Positions 53,868-62,204 of a stretch of DNA of 64,000 nucleotides are shown one piece after another. Position numbers and translations under genes: made by a program. The stretch is from assembly GCA_900315805.1 (NCBI GenBank), contig ONAN01000001.1, forward strand, positions 124,001 through 188,000. The letters are read 5' to 3'. The notes below the pieces were generated by a model that made no database searches, had not been told where the DNA came from, and saw only the letters and a list, made by a program, of their open reading frames with translations. The stretch's first letter is position 1, and each line of letters starts with the position of its first letter. Origin of the DNA: an uncultured Selenomonadales bacterium (lineage in GTDB: Bacteria > Bacillota > Negativicutes > Acidaminococcales > Acidaminococcaceae).

Positions 53868-54584
53868 TCAGGCCTTGGCCTGTTCGGCCGGCTGCTTCAG
53901 TTCGAACTTGTAGCCGACGCCCCACACCGTGGCGATGTCCCACGTGGAGTCCTTCGGCACGGCCAGTTTCTGGCGGATGCGTTTGATGTGCGTGTCCACC
54001 GTGCGGGTGTCGCCGAAATAGGTGTAGCCCCAGATGGATTCCAGCAGCTGGTTGCGGGAATAGACTTTGCCCGGCGTGGAAGCCAGGTACCACAACAGTT
54101 CAAATTCCTTCGTCGTGAAGGTCACTTTGCGGCCGAACGACGTGACTTCCATCTTTTCCTGGTCGATGAAGAGGCCCGGGAACTCGATGGTCTTTTTGCC
54201 GGAAGCCAGCTGAAATCCGCCGGCGCGGCGCAGCACCGCCTTGACGCGGGCCACCACCTCGCGGGTGTTGAAAGGTTTCGTGATATAGTCGTCGGCACCC
54301 GTTTCCAGTCCCAGGATACGGTCGTCGTCATCGTCCTTGGCCGTCAGCATGATGATAGGGATATCATACTGTTTGCGGACTTTTTCGCAGACCTGCAGGC
54401 CGTCCATGACGGGCATCATGATGTCGAGCAGGATGATGTCCGGATGTTCGGCATCCACTTTGTCCAGTGCATCCTGGCCGTTTTCCGCCTCGATGACCTG
54501 GAACCCTTCCTTCTGGAAATAGACACGCAGGATTTCACGGATCTGCGGCTCGTCGTCCGCAATCAACACTTTGTAGTTGCTCAT
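53868..54584 (-). CDS. OmpR-family response regulator
   Basis: A 238-residue regulator with a receiver domain (D10-D11, phospho-acceptor D54 in ILLDIMMP, T81, K103) and a C-terminal winged helix (about 140-230, FTTKEFELLWYLASTPGKVYSR in parts: KEFELLWYLA, GYTYFGDTRTVDTHIKRIR). It is ResD/PhoP-like. It precedes the cognate kinase and the downstream cluster of wall and envelope genes, which it may regulate. Confidence 0.96.
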   Translation of the reverse strand: MSNYKVLIADDEPQIREILRVYFQKEGFQVIEAENGQDALDKVDAEHPDIILLDIMMPVMDGLQVCEKVRKQYDIPIIMLTAKDDDDDRILGLETGADDYITKPFNTREVVARVKAVLRRAGGFQLASGKKTIEFPGLFIDQEKMEVTSFGRKVTFTTKEFELLWYLASTPGKVYSRNQLLESIWGYTYFGDTRTVDTHIKRIRQKLAVPKDSTWDIATVWGVGYKFELKQPAEQAKA

Positions 54585-54683
54585 AATTTTGTCCCACCTT
54601 TTTATTGTACAATCTTTGTTGGAAATGCCGAAAACAGCCTCCGGGGAGTTTGTTTTCTACATTTAATGCCATAAGCTTTTCTT

Positions 54684-54712
54684 ATTATATCAGAAATCGG
54701 CGGGGAATTTAA
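54684..54712 (-). promoter_or_regulatory. Promoter of the response-regulator cluster
   Basis: A perfect TATAAT (54684-54689, minus strand) with TGA directly before it (extended -10) lies 17 bases from TTAAAT (54707-54712, weak -35). The weak -35 would suit activator control, for instance by the regulator itself. Confidence 0.55.
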
Positions 54713-54760
54713 CACTCTCCGCCCACTTTCACAAAAGGTTTACAACTTGCACGGAAGCGT

Positions 54761-54790
54761 AAAAAAACAGACAGGCCATCGGCCTGCCTG
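54761..54790 (-). terminator. Terminator of the NlpC/P60 gene
   Basis: A 10-bp stem (CAGGCAGGCC/GGCCTGTCTG, one G-U) with a 3-base loop is followed by seven T on the minus strand. Confidence 0.88.
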
Positions 54791-54828
54791 CTGTAAGTTC
54801 ACATTCAGTTGTCTGTCGGACGAAAGGC

Positions 54829-55500
54829 TCAGTATACGCGGCCTGCGCCGATGTACCGGGCACCCCAGTAACCACCGAATACGCTCGACACCATGACGCC
54901 GTTGCTGGAGGAGCAGTGGATGAACTGTCCGTTGCCAACGTAGATGCCTACGTGGGAAGCACCGGGGGCATAGGTCGTGAAGAATACCAGGTCGCCAGGA
55001 CGCAGGGACGACGAAGAAATACGCGTCGAAGCGTAGTACTGCGCGTCTGCCGTACGAGGAATATAGATGCCGGACTGGGCGAACACATAGCTCGTGAAGC
55101 CGGAGCAATCAAAGCCGTAAGGAGAAGTGCCGCCGAACACATAAGGAACGCCCATCATGCTGTAGGCACTCCGTAGGATCGAGCGGGTCAGGGCACTGTT
55201 GCCGGAACGGTTGACCGGCATATCGCGGTTCATGAGGCTGCGGTAAGTGGCTTCGCCGACGATACCATCGACTTCCAGACCGCGTGCCGCCTGGAATTCA
55301 CGGACTGCTTCTTCCGTGGCCGGGCCGAAGACACCGTCCACCGAACCGATGTTATAATTCATAGAAGCCAGCTGCTTCTGAATTTCAACTACTTCAGATC
55401 CACGGTCACCGGCCGAGAAATCTGCAAACGTCATTGTCGCCGTCAAGCACGATAATGCGACAGCTACAATTGTAGAAAATACCTTACTCCTGGTTGACAC
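54829..55500 (-). CDS. Secreted NlpC/P60 endopeptidase with peptidoglycan-binding domain
   Basis: A cell-wall hydrolase that should cut peptide stems of peptidoglycan. I start it at the GTG at 55500 (AAAGGA upstream), giving 223 residues with a signal peptide (VSTRSKVFSTIVAVALS, cleavage near TFA). Domains: PG_binding_1 (about 33-90, IQKQLASMNYNIGSVDGVFGP) and NlpC/P60 (about 105-223) with nucleophile Cys in FDCSGFTSY and His in ASHVGIYVGNG. An upstream in-frame TTG would add 16 residues but lacks a ribosome site. It is monocistronic with a long leader. Confidence 0.94.
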   Translation of the reverse strand: MSTRSKVFSTIVAVALSCLTATMTFADFSAGDRGSEVVEIQKQLASMNYNIGSVDGVFGPATEEAVREFQAARGLEVDGIVGEATYRSLMNRDMPVNRSGNSALTRSILRSAYSMMGVPYVFGGTSPYGFDCSGFTSYVFAQSGIYIPRTADAQYYASTRISSSSLRPGDLVFFTTYAPGASHVGIYVGNGQFIHCSSSNGVMVSSVFGGYWGARYIGAGRVY

Positions 55501-55698
55501 TGTAACGCACGTCCTTTCACTGGTTTGATCGGAGTGAAGACCCCTCAAAGGTCATTCATGTTTGTCTGTTTGCGTTCGTTCATGTCGTGCCACAGAGTGT
55601 ACAGCAACCACCGGACCCCTTCAGCCGCCGGCCGAAATACTCTCTCAAATCAACACAACTCGCGTTTTTGCTAAACGTTTACAGAGGTTATTATAGCA
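55501..55698 (-). promoter_or_regulatory. Extended -10 promoter and about 185-base leader of the NlpC/P60 gene
   Basis: TGC-TATAAT (55690-55698 on the minus strand) is an extended -10 without a good -35. The leader between it and the GTG start has several GC-rich inverted segments (for example GACC...GGTC near 55535-55552 and a CCGG-rich block near 55605-55632). Some cell-wall hydrolase genes have c-di-AMP (ydaO) riboswitches here, but I could not match that consensus. Confidence 0.45.
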
Positions 55699-55919
55699 CA
55701 AATGGCACCTCAAAATGTGAAAAAAATGCGAAGTTATTTCAATGTGTCACTTTGACGACTATATGATGTCATTTTGCGCATTTGTCAACCATGCGGTTTG
55801 TCGAAAATTGTATACTGTTTTAATACAATTTATCACCGGATTTTTAGCACCATGGAATTTCACAAGTCATAAAGTGATCCGTGAAAATTTTCCTTGACAA
55901 TACAAGACAATACAATAAG
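55699..55919. other. AT-rich intergenic stretch between the NlpC/P60 promoter and rnpB
   Basis: This part of the 457-base non-coding gap is AT-rich with no credible open frame or conserved RNA that I can see. TGACAATACAAGACAATACAAT near 55900-55916 contains a short direct repeat (ACAATACA / ACAATACA) just past the rnpB terminator. Otherwise I see nothing in it. Confidence 0.6.
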
Positions 55920-55945
55920 AAAAAAGGCTGCCGTTTCCGGCAGCC
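55920..55945 (-). terminator. rnpB terminator
   Basis: A perfect 8-bp stem GGCTGCCG/CGGCAGCC with a 4-base GAAA loop is followed by six T on the minus strand, 12 bases beyond the RNase P RNA 3' end. Confidence 0.92.
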
Positions 55946-55957
55946 ATGGTTTCGAGT

Positions 55958-56308
55958 GTGAGTATTCAATAAGCCGAGTTCTGTACCGACGAGCGGTGGC
56001 AATCATTTATCTATACCAGGGATTACTCCCCGGTTACAGCGACACAACCCGGAAGGTTCAGCGGGCAACATCATCCCTTCCCTATTTGGTCTTACTCCGA
56101 GTGGGGTTTACCAAGCCAAGTAATTACTTACTTGCTGGTGCGCTCTTACCGCACCGTTCCACCCTTACCAGGCAAGCCTGGCGGTACACTTTTCTGTGGC
56201 ACTATCCCTGAGATTTCTCTCGCCGGACGTTATCCGGCACTCTGCCCTTTGGAGCTCGGACTTTCCTCACCGTCCGCAAGGGACGCCGCGATTGCCTTTT
56301 ATACTCAC
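55958..56308 (-). ncRNA. rnpB: RNase P RNA, class A
   Basis: This is the catalytic RNA that matures tRNA 5' ends. On the minus strand the ends pair as helix P1 (GTGAGTAT with ATACTCAC). The universally conserved GAGGAAAGTCCGAGCTCC block (near 56250-56275), GGTAAACCCC (tRNA CCA-binding loop region) and 3' ACAGAACTCGGCTTA are all present. Size about 351 bases and the GGTAAACCCC-type loop fit class A rather than the Bacillus B type. All short frames in this stretch are spurious. Confidence 0.96.
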
Positions 56309-56314
56309 GAGCGT

Positions 56315-56343
56315 AGTATACCATACTGTGTTTCAATTGGCAA
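56315..56343 (-). promoter_or_regulatory. rnpB promoter
   Basis: The minus strand has TTGCCA (56338-56343), a 17-base spacer and TATACT (56315-56320), with TGG before the -10. The -10 is 6 bases from the first base of P1, placing the transcription start exactly at the RNA 5' end. Confidence 0.88.
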
Positions 56344-56442
56344 GTACGCCTGCTTCCCTTTTTCGAAAAAATATCAGGACTTTTTATAGGATATTTTAAA
56401 AAAATTTATAACACAATGGCAATTTCTGTCATTTCGGAGTAT

Positions 56443-56448
56443 TATAAT
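56443..56448 (+). promoter_or_regulatory. Likely -10 of the XRE regulator gene
   Basis: A perfect TATAAT lies 55 bases upstream of the regulator start; no convincing -35 at 16-18 bases was found. Confidence 0.4.
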
Positions 56449-56503
56449 AGCAGGATAAGTAAAGTTTGGTTAGGGAACAAAATACTAGGGGAGGGATAGG
56501 AAT

Positions 56504-56875
56504 ATGCCTAAAAATGGAGCTACGGAGACAATTGCCAGCCGCATATCGTACCTTATCCGCAAAAAGAAGCTTACTTCGCGGGAATTCAGCGAAATCTGCC
56601 AGATTCCGGTTTCTTCATTATTTGCCTACACGTCGGGCAAATCGGAGCCGAAAGCTTCCACCGTCATGCGGATCTCCAAAGCCTTTCTGGTCGACCCGGC
56701 CTGGCTTATGGGGGAAGGCGAGCTGGAAGACATGTACGATGCGACCAGCAGCCTGCATATGAATGCACCGGTGGAAAAAGAACTCCAGCATTACCTGCGG
56801 GAACTGGACGACGATTCCCAGATGATGATCTTGCGGATCACGAAAGCACTGGCCCTGCAGAAACAGGAACAGTGA
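56504..56875 (+). CDS. XRE-family helix-turn-helix regulator
   Basis: A 123-residue protein with an N-terminal XRE/lambda-repressor-type HTH (about 8-70: SRISYLIRKKKLTSREFSEI, IPVSSLFAYTSGKSEPKAST) and a helical C-terminus (about 85-123) probably for dimerisation. It has a GGGGAGGG ribosome site. It stands alone, without toxin or phage partners, so its targets cannot be inferred. Confidence 0.9.
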   Translation: MPKNGATETIASRISYLIRKKKLTSREFSEICQIPVSSLFAYTSGKSEPKASTVMRISKAFLVDPAWLMGEGELEDMYDATSSLHMNAPVEKELQHYLRELDDDSQMMILRITKALALQKQEQ

Positions 56876-56897
56876 GCAAAACTGAAAATCCGGATAA

Positions 56898-56934
56898 GAA
56901 AAGAGGGATGCGGTTTTTCCGCATCCCTCTTTTC
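56898..56934. terminator. Bidirectional terminator between the XRE gene and the small unknown gene
   Basis: A 16-bp perfect stem (GAAAAGAGGGATGCGG with its complement) and T5 loop, with A-rich left and T-rich right stem ends, serves both convergent genes. Confidence 0.9.
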
Positions 56935-56943
56935 GCCTTCTTT

Positions 56944-57177
56944 TTACCGTTTCAGGTAAACGCGAAGGTACTCTTTGTAATGTTGGAGCGAAGCCAGTAA
57001 GATGTCACTGGTCGTCGAATAAGGAAATTCATCGCTCAAAACGCGCGCATAAGGAAGCATCGCCTTGATTTCCTTGACGGTCTTCTTCAGCTCTTCGAGC
57101 TCTTCCGGGCTTGTCCGGACCTGGTAGAACTTGTTCATGCTCTCGCCGTGGACTGGCTGCCTCTTTTTCCTTTCCAT
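56944..57177 (-). CDS. Small uncharacterised protein
   Basis: A 77-residue basic, helical protein (EELEELKKTVKEIKAMLPYA in the middle; LLASLQHYKEYLRVYLKR end). No domain is recognised. GGGGAT upstream of the ATG at 57177 is a modest ribosome site; an internal Met at 57138 is an alternative. It is followed by the bidirectional terminator, which supports a real transcript. Confidence 0.6.
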   Translation of the reverse strand: MERKKRQPVHGESMNKFYQVRTSPEELEELKKTVKEIKAMLPYARVLSDEFPYSTTSDILLASLQHYKEYLRVYLKR

Positions 57178-57281
57178 ACCTGATTATCCCCTTTCTTTGT
57201 AGACGCCCGGACCAGCGCAAGGTTTTTGATGGGTCCCTTGCAATTTTTTATCTCTGCTTGGTCCTTACGCCCGTGGTGCAT

Positions 57282-57332
57282 TGGAACTACTACTGGATCT
57301 ACTGATGGAACTACTGGATCTGATGGGTCTAC
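57282..57332. repeat. Short imperfect direct repeats of GGAACTACTGGATCT
   Basis: Units GGAACTACTACTGGATCTACTGAT and GGAACTACTGGATCTGAT lie in tandem, then GGGTCTAC. On the minus strand one frame reads low-complexity Pro/Val/Asp/Ser without a start codon; the plus frame reads Gly/Thr/Ser/Asp. It lies in the 204-base gap between the YhaM-type gene and the small gene, and otherwise I see nothing in that gap. Confidence 0.6.
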
Positions 57333-57381
57333 GGGGGTCTCTGTGAAACAGCTTTACGCCGGCCGGTACGCCGCAGCAGGA

Positions 57382-58314
57382 TTATTTCTTAAGGAACAGG
57401 TCCCGCTTGAGCATATAGTCGAAACTCCAGCTGCCCTTTGCTTCCGCCGTGTCGAACTGGTTCATGACGGCATCCAGCTCGTCGGCGTAGTGCACGATGA
57501 AGGCTTCTTTGGTGACACATTCCATGGGGGAACCCTTTTCCCTTTCCCCGTGATGGGAAAGGATGATGTGCAACAGTTCCTGGATGGAGGCGGCAGGAAT
57601 CTTCTGGTCCGCCGCGGCATCCCGGACCATGAGCGCGGAAATGGTGATATGGCCCAGGAGTTTGCCTTCCGTCATATACGGGAAGCCGAGCTCCGTACTG
57701 ATTTCCCTGACCTTGCCGACATCGTGCAGCAGGGCGCCGCTGATAACGAGGTCCATATCCACATTCCCAATGGTTTCGGCCATGGATGCTGCCAGTTCCG
57801 CAACATTCACCGTATGTTCTAAAAGGCCGCCTAAATAGGCATGATGCATTTTCATGCCCGCAGGGGTCTTAAAAAACGTCTTACAGAATCCGGGGTTAAA
57901 GACGGTTTCCAGTATTTTCCGCAGCGTCGGTGTATGGACGCGTTTACACAGAGCCTGAAATTTTGCTTCATAGGCCTGGTGGTCAAAACGGCCTTCCGGC
58001 ATGAGCATGGACACATCGTCTTCCGGTTTCAGCGGTTCGATGTGTTCAATCAGGACCTGCAGTCCGGTGCTCGAATACTTGGAAATATCGACTTTCCCTG
58101 ATACGAAATAAGCCTGCGGTTTGGAATTATCCGAGTTCCGGATGATTTCGACCGTATTGGCATCAAACGTGATATACGGCAGGGAGCCGCTCTTGTCTTC
58201 TACATTACCCCGGGCAAACAGGCTTTCACTCGGCGATTTCGATCTGCCTGTCTTGATGGTCTTCAAAATCATCGGCTGGAAAACGTTTTCCCCAGCAACC
58301 AGTTCACTGATCAT
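57382..58314 (-). CDS. YhaM-type 3'-5' exoribonuclease (OB + HD domains)
   Basis: A 310-residue protein: an N-terminal OB-fold nucleic-acid-binding region (about 10-95) and a C-terminal HD domain with KMHHAYLGGLLEHTVNVAELA, GALLHDVGKV and HIILSHHGER. The HD metal residues are all visible. B. subtilis YhaM is a 3'-5' exonuclease on RNA and single-stranded DNA with this same architecture and length. The last residues are basic (KRDLFLKK). Confidence 0.92.
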   Translation of the reverse strand: MISELVAGENVFQPMILKTIKTGRSKSPSESLFARGNVEDKSGSLPYITFDANTVEIIRNSDNSKPQAYFVSGKVDISKYSSTGLQVLIEHIEPLKPEDDVSMLMPEGRFDHQAYEAKFQALCKRVHTPTLRKILETVFNPGFCKTFFKTPAGMKMHHAYLGGLLEHTVNVAELAASMAETIGNVDMDLVISGALLHDVGKVREISTELGFPYMTEGKLLGHITISALMVRDAAADQKIPAASIQELLHIILSHHGEREKGSPMECVTKEAFIVHYADELDAVMNQFDTAEAKGSWSFDYMLKRDLFLKK

Positions 58315-58432
58315 GAATTTATCACTCCCGGAAATTTTCTATAAATTTATTACTCCTATATCATATCACATAATCGTGACAGATGTATGTTAATTTACAC
58401 GTTTTCTTTTAATTTGACGGCAAAGAACCGGC

Positions 58433-59230
58433 TCAGAGGATTTTCAGCACCGGTTTTTCCCGGGCCACCAGTACCCGGACGGCATACCCTTCCTTGCTCA
58501 GGCGCAGGGCCAGCCGGTCCGCAAAATGATTGACGGCGATGAGTTCCGTCCCCTGATGGGTGCCGTCGATGATGTTGATGCCCCTACCCTGCGCATCCTG
58601 TGCGTCGTGGTACTTCACGTCGCCCGTGACATACGTGTCGGCGCCGGAACGTACCGCTTCTTTCAGGAAGTCCATGCCGGAACCGCTGCAGACGGCCACT
58701 TTATGGACGGATTTTCCGGCTGGGACGACCGTGATATGGTCCAGGCCGAGCTTCTGTTTCACTGTTTCGGCGAAGGCGTCCAGTTCCATCGGCTGCGGCA
58801 GATAACCGACGCGGCCCAGGCCGGCCAGGCGGCCTTCCTGGATGGCGCAGAGCGTTTCCCGGTTGTCCAGGCCCAGCAGTTCCGCCAATACGTCGTTGAT
58901 GCCGCCTACGGCGCTGTCCAGGTTCGTATGGGCGCTGAAGACCGCGATGCCCTTTTCCACGGCTTCCAACAGCAGGGCCGTGCGCCAGTCCTCATCGGTC
59001 AGGCGCCGGATGCTTTTGAAGATGGCGGGATGGTGCGTCACAATCAGGTTGGCATGCAGTTCCTCTGCCTGCTTCAGCACATCGGACGAAAAATCCAGGG
59101 CGCACAGAATGACTCGGACAGGCATGCCCATATGGCCTGCCATGAGGCCTACGTTGTCCCACTCTTCCGCAAGGGAAGGCGGTGCTATCTCGTTCAGGAT
59201 TTCAATGACGTTCTTCACGGACGCTGTCAT
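58433..59230 (-). CDS. Nif3-like dinuclear metal centre protein
   Basis: A 265-residue member of the Nif3/YqfO/GTP cyclohydrolase-like family: SLAEEWDNVGLMAGH, LIVTHHPAIFKSIRRL (metal His) and a late INIIDGTHQGTELIAVNHF (metal ligands). It lacks the PII-like insert of the longer YqfO forms. Its function is not settled. It overlaps the end of trmK by 29 bases, as is common in Firmicutes. Confidence 0.93.
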   Translation of the reverse strand: MTASVKNVIEILNEIAPPSLAEEWDNVGLMAGHMGMPVRVILCALDFSSDVLKQAEELHANLIVTHHPAIFKSIRRLTDEDWRTALLLEAVEKGIAVFSAHTNLDSAVGGINDVLAELLGLDNRETLCAIQEGRLAGLGRVGYLPQPMELDAFAETVKQKLGLDHITVVPAGKSVHKVAVCSGSGMDFLKEAVRSGADTYVTGDVKYHDAQDAQGRGINIIDGTHQGTELIAVNHFADRLALRLSKEGYAVRVLVAREKPVLKIL

Positions 59231-59912
59231 GTTGTAACAACTCCTCTAACTCTGTATGGATTGCCTGCCAGTGACGGTATTTTTCACTGGCCGCCGCTTC
59301 CCTGCTGTGTTCCATCTGCCGGAGCAGTGCCCCGTAATGGTGTTCCAGTTCTGTCAGCCAGACGCGGCGTAAGGGTGAATCTTTGCGCAGGATCACAGGG
59401 CCTGCTGCCTTTTCCAGGTCCGTCAGGGTCCCCTGCCGTCCCGGTGTAACGACTAAAATGACGTAGAGCCGTTCCCGCTCCTCGCAAAGGACTTCGTCGC
59501 GGATACAGTACCCGTGTCCCGCAAGCCATTCCCGCAGTTCCGCCTGCCCGTTCATGGGCTGCAAAACGAACGTGCGGACACCGGAGGCGATGGCCGGATT
59601 TTCCTCCAAAATCATGCGGATGGTACTTCCGCCCATGCCGGCAATGACGACCGCTTCGGCTTCACCGGGCCGCAGGCCGGCCAGTCCCGGCGCCTGACGC
59701 ACCTCGATGCGGTCCCCCAGCGCGTACCGGGACACCGTTTCCCGGGCCGCGGCACAGGGTCCTTCGGCAATATCGGAGGCAACCACTCTGGAACAGCGGC
59801 CGGACTGGATCAACAGGACCGGAACGTAGCCGTGGTCCGTGCCGATGTCGGCTGCTGTCTGACAGGCAGGAACCAGCGATGCCACCGTTTCCAATCTCAC
59901 TCCTGCGTTCAT
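59202..59912 (-). CDS. trmK: tRNA (adenine-22-N1)-methyltransferase TrmK
   Basis: TrmK methylates A22 in the D-arm region of some tRNAs using SAM. The 236-residue protein has ADIGTDHGYVPVLLIQSG (SAM motif I, near 21-38), VASDIAEGP, VIAGMGGSTIRMIL and VLQPMNGQAELREWL, all typical. It is paired with nif3, as usual. Confidence 0.95.
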   Translation of the reverse strand: MNAGVRLETVASLVPACQTAADIGTDHGYVPVLLIQSGRCSRVVASDIAEGPCAAARETVSRYALGDRIEVRQAPGLAGLRPGEAEAVVIAGMGGSTIRMILEENPAIASGVRTFVLQPMNGQAELREWLAGHGYCIRDEVLCEERERLYVILVVTPGRQGTLTDLEKAAGPVILRKDSPLRRVWLTELEHHYGALLRQMEHSREAAASEKYRHWQAIHTELEELLQHDSVREERH

Positions 59913-59949
59913 AACAATATCCCCTGATAACTTGAATTTTGTTATTTAC

Positions 59950-59958
59950 ATTATAACA
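59950..59958 (-). promoter_or_regulatory. Extended -10 promoter of trmK-nif3
   Basis: TGT-TATAAT on the minus strand, about 38 bases upstream of trmK; the -35 at 17 bases is TTTCCC (weak). Confidence 0.5.
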
Positions 59959-60008
59959 AAAAGCGTTGTCAGGGGAAAGATGCAAAGCGTATTCCTTTTT
60001 GTTCCGCC

Positions 60009-61955
60009 TCAACCCCTGGCCGGGTTCTGCAGGCCGCCGTTCTGATACAGTTCGCTGGCCCCCTGGTACCACGCGATGGCGCGTGCCTCCAGGGCGGGAT
60101 CCGGCGGAAGCTTTTCGTAGCGGCTCTTATTCCAGTCCGCAATGCGGAAGACGGCGGACTTTTTGCCGGGTTTCAGGATGACCAGCCGGTCTCCTTCCAC
60201 GTACCCCAGCGTCTGGTAGGTGCTGATGAAGGCACGTTCCTGCCCGGCAGGCACGGCAGCGATGTCGCGGCCCATGAACCGGGAGGTGTAGGAGATGCCC
60301 AGCATGCCCAGCAGGGTCGGTGCCAGGTCCATCTGGCTGATCAGGCGGTCATTGACGGCGGGGGCAATCAGCGCCGGAGCATAGACGAGACACGGGATAT
60401 GGTACTTGTTCACAGGCAATGCCGTTTTTCCTGCCGCCGAAGCCTGATGATCCGCCACGATGACGAAGACCGTATTGTCGAACCAGGGACGGCTTTCCGC
60501 CTTTTTCAGGAAATCATGGATGGCCCAGTCCGTATAACGGACGCCGCCTTCCCGGACTCCCTGTTTCGCCTGTACCCGGTCTTTGGGGAAAATGAAAGGC
60601 CGGTGGTTGCTGGTCGTCATGACCATTTCGAAGGCCGGCTCGCCTTTTGCCGCATGGTCATCCAGGGCTTTCAGGACCTGATTGAACAGGGTTTCGTCGG
60701 CCACGCCCCAGACGGACTCACAGGTAATTTCCTCCTTGGGAATGGAAAGACGGTCCAGCACGCGATAGCCGTTGCCATCGTAAAAGGCGTTCATATTATC
60801 GAAATAGCCGTATCCGCCGTAAATGAAATCACTGGCATACCCGGCTTCCTTCATGGCACCGCCGAGTGTGGCGAGACCTTCGAAAGCAGGCCGGCGCAAA
60901 ATGGATTGGCCCGGCGTCGGAGGCACGGCCAGGGATAACGCTTCCAGTCCTCGGACGGTACGGGTGCCCGTGGCATACATACGGGAGAACCGGTAACATT
61001 TTCCGGCCAGTTCGTCAAGGTGGGGTGTCCAGTCGACGCGTCCCTTGTAAACGCCCATATAATCCGTACTGAGGCTCTCCACCGTAATCATGACGACGTT
61101 CGGCTTCTGCAGCGTCATGGCATTCTGGTTGACGACCCGGCGTGTGATGTCGAGTCCCTTTGTCCCCTTGTAGTCCAGGAACGTGACGTTCGGAGCAGCC
61201 AGGGCCTGTTTCAGGTCCTGTTTCACCGTATCGTCGTCTTCCTGTTTGTAAAAACGCGGATAACTGATTTCATTGTGGAAATAGGCGTAGACGAACCCAT
61301 AGGGCCCGTTGCCGGCCAGTTCCACATTGCACACGTTGTCGCTGACCCCGTCCCGCCAGGTATCGTTCGGCACTTTGACGGCCAGGATGCACAGCACCAG
61401 AACGGCGCAGCACCCTGCCAGGGCCCCGGTCCTGCCTTTTGCTTCAAAATGCCGGGGATACAGGCGTCCCTGAAGCCAGGTCAAAAGAGCCGCCGCGGCG
61501 GCAATAGACGGCAGGATGACGGGCATGTTGAACGATTCCCGGATCTGGCCGATCATTTCCTGCGTATAAACAAGATAATCGACGGCAATGAAATTGAAAT
61601 TCGTATGGAATTCCTGCCAGTACAGATACAGTGCCGCCAGCGTAAAGATCATAAAGGCGTTCACGGCGAATGTCACCGCAAGCACAGCCCGGCGCCCTGC
61701 CTTCCGGTTCAGCCAGCGCGTCGGCAGAAGCCAGAGCAGCAAGGCCAGCGGCAGCGTGAAGAAGACGCCGGCCGATGCATCGTAGACCAGCCCTGTCAGG
61801 AACGTACGCAGCAGATCCCCGGCCGACAGGGACACCATGTCCAGCGAAGTCAGGAGATTCACGGCGCGCAAGATGGATTGCGCTGCCATGTACGTCAAAA
61901 AGAAGAGGGCGAGGCAGCGCGTTCTGCCCTGCCGTATCTTGTCAAACCATTGCAT
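60009..61955 (-). CDS. LtaS/OpgB-type phosphoglycerol transferase-like membrane sulfatase-fold protein
   Basis: A 648-residue protein: five or so N-terminal membrane spans (about 12-195) and an extracytoplasmic alkaline-phosphatase/sulfatase-fold domain (about 285-560). Metal and catalytic elements are MITVESLSTDYMG (E293), the Thr nucleophile region YATGTRTVRGLEAL (T333 likely), TSNHRPF and IVADHQAS. Relatives move phosphoglycerol (LtaS, OpgB) or phosphoethanolamine to surface polymers. Lipoteichoic acid is not expected in a diderm Negativicutes, so an outer glycan or lipid substrate is more likely. Divergent from the second kinase-regulator pair. Confidence 0.9.
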   Translation of the reverse strand: MQWFDKIRQGRTRCLALFFLTYMAAQSILRAVNLLTSLDMVSLSAGDLLRTFLTGLVYDASAGVFFTLPLALLLWLLPTRWLNRKAGRRAVLAVTFAVNAFMIFTLAALYLYWQEFHTNFNFIAVDYLVYTQEMIGQIRESFNMPVILPSIAAAAALLTWLQGRLYPRHFEAKGRTGALAGCCAVLVLCILAVKVPNDTWRDGVSDNVCNVELAGNGPYGFVYAYFHNEISYPRFYKQEDDDTVKQDLKQALAAPNVTFLDYKGTKGLDITRRVVNQNAMTLQKPNVVMITVESLSTDYMGVYKGRVDWTPHLDELAGKCYRFSRMYATGTRTVRGLEALSLAVPPTPGQSILRRPAFEGLATLGGAMKEAGYASDFIYGGYGYFDNMNAFYDGNGYRVLDRLSIPKEEITCESVWGVADETLFNQVLKALDDHAAKGEPAFEMVMTTSNHRPFIFPKDRVQAKQGVREGGVRYTDWAIHDFLKKAESRPWFDNTVFVIVADHQASAAGKTALPVNKYHIPCLVYAPALIAPAVNDRLISQMDLAPTLLGMLGISYTSRFMGRDIAAVPAGQERAFISTYQTLGYVEGDRLVILKPGKKSAVFRIADWNKSRYEKLPPDPALEARAIAWYQGASELYQNGGLQNPARG

Positions 61956-62104
61956 AAGCAGTTCTCCTTTGTGATATGGAGTAGAGAGGTAGAAATGCCT
62001 CTGTTTCGCTCCATTCTAACAAGGAGGGTTAAAGGCGGGACAACAGAAAATTAAACAAAATATAAATTTACCTTAAAAAAGCATAAAACACGTCCTGCAG
62101 GCGT

Positions 62105-62133
62105 TTGCAGTTGTACGTAAAGGTCCGTATAAT
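62105..62133 (+). promoter_or_regulatory. Promoter of the second two-component system
   Basis: TTGCAG (62105-62110), a 17-base spacer and a perfect TATAAT (62128-62133). The leader is about 65 bases. Confidence 0.75.
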
Positions 62134-62204
62134 CATAGTAGGAACCAGACTCTGCTTTTGGAAAGAATTGAACCGGGCCGGCAGCCCTTTTTCGAGGTAT
62201 CACC

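Noticed and set aside
55501-55690. c-di-AMP (ydaO) riboswitch in the NlpC leader
   Set aside because: The conserved GCCGAAUC-type blocks of that class are not found on reading the leader.
55894-56399. Short plus-strand frames of 67-105 codons
   Set aside because: They fall within rnpB, whose conserved RNA blocks and ends are clear on the other strand.
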